NCBI RefSeq assembly: GCF_014654615.1 | Contig: NZ_BNBB01000012.1 | Coordinates: forward strand, 62,001 to 126,000 | Source: Streptosporangium violaceochromogenes | GTDB lineage: Bacteria > Actinomycetota > Actinomycetes > Streptosporangiales > Streptosporangiaceae | Reading direction: 5' to 3' | Length of the DNA: 64,000 nucleotides | Translations under genes and position numbers: made by a program | The notes under the pieces: generated by a model | The model's database searches: none | Told to the model about the DNA's origin: nothing | The model's input: the letters and a program-made list of their open reading frames with translations, nothing else | Shown here: piece after piece, positions 57,260 to 64,000 of the stretch | How the letters are laid out: every line of letters starts with the position of its first letter | How positions within the stretch are numbered: the stretch's first letter is position 1

Positions 57260-59605
57260 ATGGGTATCGTCCCCCTGTGGAGTAATACGGAGAAACGCCG
57301 ACAGAAAGCCAAAGCAACCCGTATGGCCTCATATCCGGACAAGACAATGCGCGGCCGTGGACATGAGTGGGCGGCGGTCCTCGGGCCGCTGAAGGCCGTC
57401 ACCGGCGGCGCGGGCGGCGGGGTGGTGCTCGTCGAGGGCGAGCCCGGAATGGGCAAGTCCCTCCTGCTCGCCGAGGCGGCCGGCGCCGCCACGGCGCGGG
57501 GCGCCGCGGTCGCCTGCGGCCGGGCCGACGAACTGGGGCGGCTGATGCCGCTGGGGCCCCTGCTCACGGCCCTGCGGGAGTCACCGTCGGCGGCCCTGAC
57601 CAGGAGCACCTTCCCCGACGGGCCCGGCCTGCTGATGTGGCTGGCCGAACAGGTGCGGACCTCGCTGGAACGGCGCACCGGCCGGGGACCGCTGCTGGTG
57701 ACCCTGGACGATCTCCAGTGGGCCGACCCCGCCACGCTCATGGCCCTGCGGACGCTGCCCGGCCGACTGGCGGACCGGCCGCTGATGTGGCTGCTGGCCC
57801 GCCGCACCGTACCCGGCCACAACGACGCCGCCCGGCTGTTCGACCTGCTGGAGGGGGAGGGCGCCGTACGGATCACCCTGGGCCCGCTCGGCGAGGACGT
57901 CGTGGCCGAGGTGACCGCCGACACGCTGGGCGCGGCCCCCGGCGAGGAGCTGACCACGCTGACCGCGCAGGCCGGCGGCACCCCCTGCCTGCTCGTGGAA
58001 CTGCTCACCGGCCTGCGCGAGGAGGGCGCCGTGCGGACGGAGGCGGGCACCGCCCACCTGACGGAGGCGGCACTGCCCGCGCGCGTCCACGCCGCCGTCC
58101 GCCGGCGCTTGGACGAGGTGAGCACCAGGACCCGGCACCTGCTGGAGGCCACGGCGGTGCTCGGCCGCTCGTTCTCCCCCACCTACGCCGCCCAGATGCT
58201 CGGCCAGACCCCCGCCGCCCTGCTGCCCGCCCTGGAGGAGGCCCTGGCGGCCGGGGTGCTCGTCGCCGGCGACGACGAGCTGTCGTTCCGCAACGAACTG
58301 CTGTGGCGGTCGGTCGTGGAGACGGTGCCGCCCCCGGTACGGCAGGCGCTGCGCCACCAGATCGAGGCCGAGCACGACACGCCCGCGCGCCCCGGGCGCC
58401 CGGCCGGGCACGACACCGAACCCCTCGCGGTCACGGCCCTGCTGGCCTGGGACGAGGGCAGGCTCGCGCGCGGCCTCGAACTGGCCCGCGAGGCCACCGG
58501 CCTGCCACCGGACGGCCGCCTCCCGCACCCCCGGGCGGTCCTGGCGATGATGCTCGCCGACCTCGGCCTGCTGGACGAGGCGGAGGCGGAGGCCGCCGAC
58601 GCCGGGAAGGAGGCGGCGCGGCAGCCCGCCTGGGCCGCCGGGATCCCCGTCCTGCGCGCCCGCCTGGACCTGGCCGCGGGCCGGCTCGGCGGCGCGATCG
58701 AGCGGGCCGAGGAGGCCCTCGCCACGGCCGGCGTCCGGGACGCGCCGCTTCTGGCCTGCTACGCGCTGTCGGTCCTCGGCACCGCCTCCCTGCGAGCCGG
58801 CGACCTGCCCCGGGCGTTCCGGTGCCTGGACGACGACCCCGCCGGGCGCGCGGAGGACGCGCCGCCGTACGCGCGGCTGCGGGCGGAGCTGACGGCCGGG
58901 CAAATCGGCGAGGCCCGGGAGGGGACGGCGGGAGGGGCGGGCTCGCTGCGCCGGATCTGCGACGCGCTGCCCCGGCACACCGCGGCGCTGACCTGCGAGC
59001 CGACGGCGGCGGCCTGGCTGGTGCGCACGGCCGTGGCGGTGGGTGACCGGCGCCGGGCCGACGCCGTGGTGGACGCGGCCGAGGACATCGCCCGGCGCAG
59101 CCCCGCCCTGCCCGGCCCGGCGGCGGCCGCCGCCCACGCGCGCGGCGTGCGCGACCGCGACCGGGAGGCGCTGGGCCGGGCCGTGGCCGGGCACACCGAC
59201 CCGTGGGCCAGGGCCTCGGCCGCGGAGGACCTCGGCGTGCTGCTCGGTGCCGACGGCGGCTGCCGCGCCCTGGCAGTCGGCAGCCTCGACGACGCGCTGT
59301 CGTGCTACGGGGCCCTCGCGGCGACCCGGGACGCGGCGCGGGTGCGGGGCCGGCTGCGGCTGCTCGGGCAGCGCCGCCGCCACTGGGTCAGGACCGAGCA
59401 CCCCGCCTCGGGCTGGTCCAGCCTGACCGGGACCGAGAACGCCGTCTGCGACCTCGTCGCCCAGGGGCTGACCAACCGGCAGGCCGCCGAACGGATGTTC
59501 ATCAGCGAGCACACCGTCGCCTTCCACCTGCGCCAGGTCTTCCGCAAGCTGGGCATCCACTCGCGGGTGGATCTGGCCCGGCTCACCGCGCGGCGGGATG
59601 GGTGA
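57260..59605 (+). CDS. Large LuxR-family ATPase regulator (LAL type)
   Basis: 781 residues. AAA/STAND ATPase at ~40-330 with Walker A VEGEPGMGKSLLLAEA and Walker B LLVTLDDLQWADP, followed by a helical TPR-like middle (~380-690, LARGLELAREATGLPP and similar repeats), and a C-terminal LuxR helix-turn-helix (LTGTENAVCDLVAQGLTNRQ and SEHTVAFHLRQVFRKLG). LAL regulators control secondary metabolism and catabolism in actinobacteria. The start is uncertain: ATG at 57260, 57323 or 57347; a -10-like TAATAC at 57286 would favour the later ones. It may control the divergent lanC-like operon. Confidence 0.88.
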   Translation: MGIVPLWSNTEKRRQKAKATRMASYPDKTMRGRGHEWAAVLGPLKAVTGGAGGGVVLVEGEPGMGKSLLLAEAAGAATARGAAVACGRADELGRLMPLGPLLTALRESPSAALTRSTFPDGPGLLMWLAEQVRTSLERRTGRGPLLVTLDDLQWADPATLMALRTLPGRLADRPLMWLLARRTVPGHNDAARLFDLLEGEGAVRITLGPLGEDVVAEVTADTLGAAPGEELTTLTAQAGGTPCLLVELLTGLREEGAVRTEAGTAHLTEAALPARVHAAVRRRLDEVSTRTRHLLEATAVLGRSFSPTYAAQMLGQTPAALLPALEEALAAGVLVAGDDELSFRNELLWRSVVETVPPPVRQALRHQIEAEHDTPARPGRPAGHDTEPLAVTALLAWDEGRLARGLELAREATGLPPDGRLPHPRAVLAMMLADLGLLDEAEAEAADAGKEAARQPAWAAGIPVLRARLDLAAGRLGGAIERAEEALATAGVRDAPLLACYALSVLGTASLRAGDLPRAFRCLDDDPAGRAEDAPPYARLRAELTAGQIGEAREGTAGGAGSLRRICDALPRHTAALTCEPTAAAWLVRTAVAVGDRRRADAVVDAAEDIARRSPALPGPAAAAAHARGVRDRDREALGRAVAGHTDPWARASAAEDLGVLLGADGGCRALAVGSLDDALSCYGALAATRDAARVRGRLRLLGQRRRHWVRTEHPASGWSSLTGTENAVCDLVAQGLTNRQAAERMFISEHTVAFHLRQVFRKLGIHSRVDLARLTARRDG

Positions 59606-59657
59606 GGGGGCCGCCGGGCGCCCCGGCGAAGAGGGCGTGCCCGCGGTGTCGTCCGCG

Positions 59658-62264
59658 TCATCCGCAGGTCACGGCCAGCTCGCCCTCGGCCAGCTCCACC
59701 CGGATCACGGCCCCCTCACGCGCGTCGCCGGTGAGCAGGGCGCGCCCGATGCGGGTCTCGACCTCCCGGGAGATGAACCGGCGCAGCGGGCGCGCGCCGT
59801 ACACCGGGTCGTATCCGCGCTCGGCGATGTAGGCGCGCGCCTGCTCGGAGACCTCCAGCCCTATCCCCCGCTCGGCGAGCCGGGTTCTCAGCTCGCCGAA
59901 CATCAGCTCGACGATGCGCTCGATCTCGGCCGGGGTGAGCGGCTTGAAGATCACGACGTCGTCGACGCGGTTGAGGAACTCGGGGCGGAAGTGCGCCCGC
60001 AGCTCCGCCATGACCCGCTCCTGGGTGTCGTGCTTGATCTCCCCGCTGGAGGTGACGCCTTCGAGCAGGTAGACCGAGCCGACGTTGGAGGTCATGATGA
60101 GGATGGTGTTGCGGAAGTCGACCGTCCTGCCCTGGGCGTCGGTGAGCCGTCCGTCGTCGAGCACCTGCAGCAGCGTGTTGAAGACGTCGGGGTGCGCCTT
60201 CTCCATCTCGTCGAAGAGCACCACCGAGTACGGCTTGCGCCGCACGGCCTCGGTGAGCTGGCCGCCCTCCTCGTATCCGACGTAGCCGGGCGGGGCGCCG
60301 ACCAGGCGGCTGACCGTGTGCCGCTCCTGATACTCGCTCATGTCGATGCGGACCATGTTGTCCTCGGTGTCGAACAACGCCTCGGCGAGCGCCTTGGCCA
60401 GCTCGGTCTTGCCCACCCCGGTGGGGCCGAGGAAGATGAACGACCCGATGGGGCGGCGCGGGTCCTTGATGCCGGAGCGCGCCCGGATGACGGCGTCGGC
60501 CACCAGCCGCACCGCCTCGTCCTGGCCGATCACCCGCTCGTGCAGGACCTCGTCCAGGTGCAGGAGCTTCTCCCGCTCCCCCTCCTGCAGGCGGCTCACC
60601 GGGATGCCCGTCCACCGGGAGACGATCATCGCGATCTCCTCCTCGGTCACCACCTCGCGCAGCAGCCGCTCGACGCCCTGCTTGCTGCGCAGGTGCTCCT
60701 CCTCGGCGCGCAGCCGCCGTTCGAGGTCGGGCAGCCTGCCGTGCCGCAGCTCGGCCGCGCGGTTGAGGTCGTAGTCGCGCTCGGCCCGCTCGGCCTCGGC
60801 GCGCACGCGCTCGATCTCCTCGCGCAGGGCCTGGACGGCGCGCAGGGCCTGCCGCTCGGCCTCCCACTGCGCCCGCATGGCGTCGGCCTCGGCGCGCAGG
60901 CCGGAGAGTTCCCCGCGCAGTTCCTCAAGGCGCGCCAGGCTCGCGCCGTCCTCCTCCTTGGCCAGCGCGGCCTCCTCGATCTCCAGTCGCATCACCCTGC
61001 GGGTGAGCTCGTCGAGCTCGGCGGGCATGGAGTCGATCTCGGTGCGGAGCATCGCGCACGCCTCGTCCACCAGGTCGATGGCCTTGTCGGGCAGGAACCG
61101 GTCGGAGATGTAGCGGTGGCTCAGCACCACGGCGGCCACCAGCGCGCCGTCCTGGATCGTCACGCCGTGGAAGACCTCCAGCCGCTCACGCAGGCCGCGC
61201 AGGATCGAGACGGCGTCCTCCACCGAGGGCTCGTCGACGACGACGGGCTGGAACCGGCGCTCCAGGGCGGCGTCCTTCTCGACGTGCTTGCGGTACTCCT
61301 CCAGGGTCGTGGCCCCGATCATGTGCAGCTCGCCGCGCGCCAGCATGGGTTTGAGCATGTTGCCGGCGTCCACGGCGCCCTCGGCCGCGCCCGCCCCCAC
61401 AACCGTGTGCAGCTCGTCGACGAACAACAGGATCCGCCCCTCGGAGGCCACGACCTCGGTGAGCACCGCCTTGAGGCGCTCTTCGAACTCACCCCGGTAC
61501 TTCGCCCCCGCCACCAGCGCGCCCATGTCGAGGTTGAAGATCATCTTGTCCTTCAGGCCGTCGGGCACGTCGCCGTTGGCGACGCGCTGGGCGAGCCCCT
61601 CGACGATGGCCGTCTTGCCGACCCCGGGGTCGCCGACCAGAACCGGGTTGTTCTTGGTCTTGCGGGACAGGATCTGCACGACCCGGCGGATCTCGGCGTC
61701 GCGCCCGACGACCGGGTCGAGCCTGCCCGCCGCTGCGGCGGCCACCAGGTCCTGCCCGTACTTGGCCAGCGCCTCGTAGGCGGCCTCGGGCATCGCCGAG
61801 GTGACGCGCTGATTGCCCCGGATGGCGGTCAGGGCCCGCAGGAAGCCGTCCCGGCTCAGCCCCTGCTGGTGCAGCAGCCGCCCGGCGGAGGTCTCGCTCC
61901 CCTCCTCCAGCAGGGCCACAAGCAGATGCTCCACCGAGACGTACTCGTCCCTGAGCCGGTCGGCCTCCCGTTTCGCCGTCTCCAGCAGGCGCGACAGACG
62001 CCGGGTCACCCGGACCTGACCCGGGTCGACGCCGGGCCCGCCGACCCGCGGCCGGCGTCCCAGCTCGGCCTCCAGGTCGGCGGTGAGCCGGTCGGTGTCG
62101 ACCGCGGCCCGCGTCAGCAGACGCGGGATGAGGCCGTCGGGCTGTTCCAGCAGCGCCAGCAGCAGGTGCTCGCCGTCGACGTCGGCGTGCCCGAAGCGCA
62201 GGGCCTTGGTCTGGGCGTCGTGCAGCGCCTCCTGCGACTTCTGCGTGAGCCGGTTCACGTCCAC
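59658..62264 (-). CDS. clpB: ClpB disaggregase
   Basis: 868 residues, the hexameric AAA+ disaggregase that works with DnaK. N-domain (~5-145, [20 protein letters not shown]), AAA1 Walker A GDPGVGKT and Walker [10 protein letters not shown], coiled-coil middle domain (~400-520, rich in Glu/Arg, [20 protein letters not shown]), AAA2 Walker A GPTGVGKT and Walker [12 protein letters not shown], and the D2 end with [23 protein letters not shown] at 62264 follows GGAGGATCGAA with better spacing than GTG 62258; it overlaps the cbpM stop by 10 bp. Last gene of the heat-shock operon. Confidence 0.95.
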   Translation of the reverse strand: MDVNRLTQKSQEALHDAQTKALRFGHADVDGEHLLLALLEQPDGLIPRLLTRAAVDTDRLTADLEAELGRRPRVGGPGVDPGQVRVTRRLSRLLETAKREADRLRDEYVSVEHLLVALLEEGSETSAGRLLHQQGLSRDGFLRALTAIRGNQRVTSAMPEAAYEALAKYGQDLVAAAAAGRLDPVVGRDAEIRRVVQILSRKTKNNPVLVGDPGVGKTAIVEGLAQRVANGDVPDGLKDKMIFNLDMGALVAGAKYRGEFEERLKAVLTEVVASEGRILLFVDELHTVVGAGAAEGAVDAGNMLKPMLARGELHMIGATTLEEYRKHVEKDAALERRFQPVVVDEPSVEDAVSILRGLRERLEVFHGVTIQDGALVAAVVLSHRYISDRFLPDKAIDLVDEACAMLRTEIDSMPAELDELTRRVMRLEIEEAALAKEEDGASLARLEELRGELSGLRAEADAMRAQWEAERQALRAVQALREEIERVRAEAERAERDYDLNRAAELRHGRLPDLERRLRAEEEHLRSKQGVERLLREVVTEEEIAMIVSRWTGIPVSRLQEGEREKLLHLDEVLHERVIGQDEAVRLVADAVIRARSGIKDPRRPIGSFIFLGPTGVGKTELAKALAEALFDTEDNMVRIDMSEYQERHTVSRLVGAPPGYVGYEEGGQLTEAVRRKPYSVVLFDEMEKAHPDVFNTLLQVLDDGRLTDAQGRTVDFRNTILIMTSNVGSVYLLEGVTSSGEIKHDTQERVMAELRAHFRPEFLNRVDDVVIFKPLTPAEIERIVELMFGELRTRLAERGIGLEVSEQARAYIAERGYDPVYGARPLRRFISREVETRIGRALLTGDAREGAVIRVELAEGELAVTCG

Positions 62265-62566
62265 TTCGATCCTCCGGTGACTCGGGGACGGTCGCGCAGG
62301 GCGGTCTCCAGCTCGGCGATGCGGTCGAGCAGGTCGACCACGAGGCCGAGCGCGGCGTAGTTGAGCGCGAACCCGGCGCGCAGCCGCCGGATCCGGGCCA
62401 TCGCCCGCACCTGTGACGGCGGGAACCACAGGAACCCGGACGCGTCGCGCTGGGCGTCGAGCACGCTGAGGGCCACCAGGCGCCGCACCAGCTCCGGGTG
62501 GGTCCCGGTGACCCGGGCGAACGCCTCAAGGTCCAGGCGCGCGGGCCTGGCCAGGGAGTAGGTCAT
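62255..62566 (-). CDS. MerR-type chaperone modulator (CbpM/HspR-like)
   Basis: 103 residues with a winged-helix MerR-like core: [20 protein letters not shown], then the wing with [18 protein letters not shown] and a C-terminal helix ([18 protein letters not shown]). It lies between dnaJ and clpB in the operon where actinobacteria usually keep hspR, but its helical MerR pattern is closer to CbpM, which modulates CbpA/DnaJ. HspR cannot be excluded. ATG at 62566 after CGAGGAGGCGGTG. It could repress the operon through HAIR sites, none of which were recognised. Confidence 0.75.
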   Translation of the reverse strand: MTYSLARPARLDLEAFARVTGTHPELVRRLVALSVLDAQRDASGFLWFPPSQVRAMARIRRLRAGFALNYAALGLVVDLLDRIAELETALRDRPRVTGGSKWT

Positions 62567-62664
62567 CACCGCCTCCTCGGTGCGGGTCTTCCGCGCCACA
62601 CGGGCCTCGCGGGCGGGCGTGCCTCCCCCGCCGGGACGGCCGGGCACGGGGGGCCGGCCGGTCG

Positions 62665-63603
62665 TCACCGCCGCCTCGGATCGAACGCCGAGACCGACGC
62701 GAGCCGCTCGAACAGCCGCCGCTCCTCGTCGGTGAGCCGGGAGGGCACCCTCACCCGGACCTCGGCCAGCAGGTCGCCGGGGCTGCCCCGGGGGTTGGGC
62801 ATCCCCCGGCCGCGCAGCCGCAGCCGCCGGCCGCTGGAGGTGCCCGGCGGCACCTTGACCTTGGTCTCCCCGCCCGGCGTGTCGACGGCGACGGTCGCCC
62901 CGAGCGCCCCCTCCCACGGGGCGATCGGAAGCCGGACGTGGATGTCGCGTCCCTCGACCCGGTAGCGGGGGTGGGGGGCGATCCTGACGATCAGGTAGAG
63001 GTCGCCGGACGGGGCCCCGTCGCCGCCGCGCCCGCCCTGCCCGGCCAGCCGGATCCTCCCGCCGTCGGCCACCCCGGCGGGGATGTCGACGTCGATCCTG
63101 CGCCCGCCCACCGTGATGGTGTGGCGGCCTCCCCGGTAGGCGTCCTCCAGGGGCAGCTCGATCTCGGCCTCCTGGTCGGCGCCGGGGATCGGCCCCCAGC
63201 CCCCGCCCGCCCGGCCCCGGCCCGCCCGGCCGGAGAACAGCCCCCGCAGGAGGTCGTCGATGTCGACGCCCTCGCCGAATCCGGCACCCGGCCCGAAGCC
63301 GCCCGCCCCCGCCCGGGTGCCCCGCCCGGCCCTGCCGCCCCCGGCCCGCGCCCAGGTCTCGGGGTCCACGTCCTCGGGCACCTGGCGGAAGTCGGGCCCG
63401 AAGGCGTCGTAGCGGCGGCGGGTGCCGGGGTCGGACAGCACGCTGTAGGCCTCCGAGATGTCCTTGAAGCGCTCCTCGGCGGCCGGGTCCTTGTTGACGT
63501 CGGGGTGGTTGGCCCGCGCGAGCTTACGGTAGGCGCGCTGGATGTCCTCCTGCCCGGCCCCCCGGGGAACCCCGAGGATCTCGTAGAAGTCCCGGCCCGC
63601 CAT
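62665..63603 (-). CDS. dnaJ: DnaJ/CbpA-type J-domain co-chaperone
   Basis: 312 residues. J domain (~5-70) with the HPD loop in [10 protein letters not shown], then a Gly/Arg-rich linker (~85-140), then the C-terminal substrate-binding beta domains ([54 protein letters not shown]). The cysteine zinc-finger of DnaJ type I is absent, which makes it the CbpA-like type. It delivers substrates to DnaK and stimulates its ATPase. The ATG overlaps the grpE TGA (TGATG), showing tight coupling. Confidence 0.92.
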   Translation of the reverse strand: MAGRDFYEILGVPRGAGQEDIQRAYRKLARANHPDVNKDPAAEERFKDISEAYSVLSDPGTRRRYDAFGPDFRQVPEDVDPETWARAGGGRAGRGTRAGAGGFGPGAGFGEGVDIDDLLRGLFSGRAGRGRAGGGWGPIPGADQEAEIELPLEDAYRGGRHTITVGGRRIDVDIPAGVADGGRIRLAGQGGRGGDGAPSGDLYLIVRIAPHPRYRVEGRDIHVRLPIAPWEGALGATVAVDTPGGETKVKVPPGTSSGRRLRLRGRGMPNPRGSPGDLLAEVRVRVPSRLTDEERRLFERLASVSAFDPRRR

Positions 63604-64000
63604 CACTCCGCCTTGGAGACGACGACCAGCGCGGGCCGCAGCTGCCGCTCGCCCTCGCCGTAGGCCGGCTGGACCACGTGCACGACCGTCCCGCCGGGCG
63701 TGCCCTCCCGCGCGAGCACGCCCACCGCCTCGTGCCGGGCCGGGTCGAACGCCGCCCCGGTGTCGTCACGGCGGGGGAAACCGAGCCGGGCGAGCACCTC
63801 GACCGCCTGGTCGCGGATGGCCCGCAGCCCCTCCACGACGGGCACCGGGTCGGCGCCCGCGTGCTCCAGGGCACGGTCGAGGTTGTCCAGCACGGGCAGC
63901 CACTCGGCGGCGGCCCGCGCCCGTTCCTCGGCCCGCGTCCGCTCGGCGTCCCTGGCGACGCGCTTGCGCACATTGTCGAGGTCGGCCAGGGCACGCCGCC
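63603..64000 (-). CDS. grpE: GrpE nucleotide-exchange factor, N-terminus cut by window edge
   Basis: The visible ~132 residues include the GrpE coiled-coil end and hinge ([20 protein letters not shown]), [32 protein letters not shown] and the C-terminal strands [20 protein letters not shown] and [14 protein letters not shown]. The missing part contains the start and the N-terminal helix; dnaK is expected beyond the right edge. It exchanges ADP for ATP on DnaK. Its TGA overlaps the dnaJ ATG. Confidence 0.92.
   Translation of the reverse strand, partial: RRALADLDNVRKRVARDAERTRAEERARAAAEWLPVLDNLDRALEHAGADPVPVVEGLRAIRDQAVEVLARLGFPRRDDTGAAFDPARHEAVGVLAREGTPGGTVVHVVQPAYGEGERQLRPALVVVSKAE

Noticed and set aside
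56953..57285. Candidate lanthipeptide precursor beside the LanC-like gene
   Set aside because: Arg/Pro-rich, only one Cys, no ribosome site and no leader-like features.

Overview
High-GC actinobacterial chromosome, most likely a Streptosporangiales member (Streptosporangium, Nonomuraea or Planomonospora type). Evidence: strong third-position GC bias, many GTG and leaderless starts, a MalT-like LuxR ATPase, an Rv2578c-type radical SAM protein, DUF5996, DUF3040 and DUF3817 proteins, a HelR helicase with its rifamycin-associated element, and a grpE-dnaJ-cbpM-clpB heat-shock operon. No rRNA, tRNA or CRISPR array was seen.

Layout. 1-10.2 kb: TerC-family exporter behind a yybP-ykoY manganese riboswitch, an ArsR-type/SRPBCC pair, a DM9-repeat protein, helR, a PrmC-like methyltransferase, a serine beta-lactamase-like hydrolase, and an archaeal-type AspRS behind a T-box. 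10.2-18 kb: ArsC-like protein, DUF5996 protein, lipoprotein, recD2, then a three-gene operon (SpoIIE-type phosphatase, CarH-like B12-binding protein, STAS protein) that resembles a light-responsive partner-switching module. 18-26 kb: L,D-transpeptidase, radical SAM protein, GNAT-DUF952 fusion and two orphan tyrosine recombinases around a gene-poor kilobase with two long perfect palindromes. 26-35 kb: TetR/hydrolase pair, then a patch with a Tn3 transposase relic, formaldehyde dehydrogenase, thioredoxin/thioredoxin-reductase-like pair, a possible group II intron fragment, a membrane protein, an alcohol dehydrogenase stump and an IS5 relic.

35-45.5 kb: XRE regulator/methionine aminopeptidase, LLM flavin oxidoreductase, membrane proteins, a two-component system, a VOC protein, a DUF4037 protein, a third tyrosine recombinase and a CopG-like/double Clp-N protein. 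45.5-53 kb: a probable structured small RNA with its own terminator, plsC, a MecA_N-type penicillin-binding protein, DUF3040, SGNH hydrolase, leaderless menF, and a CstR/rhodanese persulfide-response pair with two operators. 53-57 kb: YigZ, sulfotransferase, a beta-propeller protein and a stand-alone LanC-like cyclase with an unusual Cys-Cys-Gly zinc motif. 57-64 kb: large LuxR ATPase regulator and the heat-shock operon, running off the right end inside grpE.

The most interesting items are the B12/SpoIIE/STAS operon, the AspRS T-box, the RAE-helR promoter, the 45.67-45.83 kb small RNA, the paired palindromes near 23 kb, the LanC with a CCG motif and its coupled small ORF, and an 18-bp element shared by two distant promoters. 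Assignments rest on reading motifs by eye; no database search was run.
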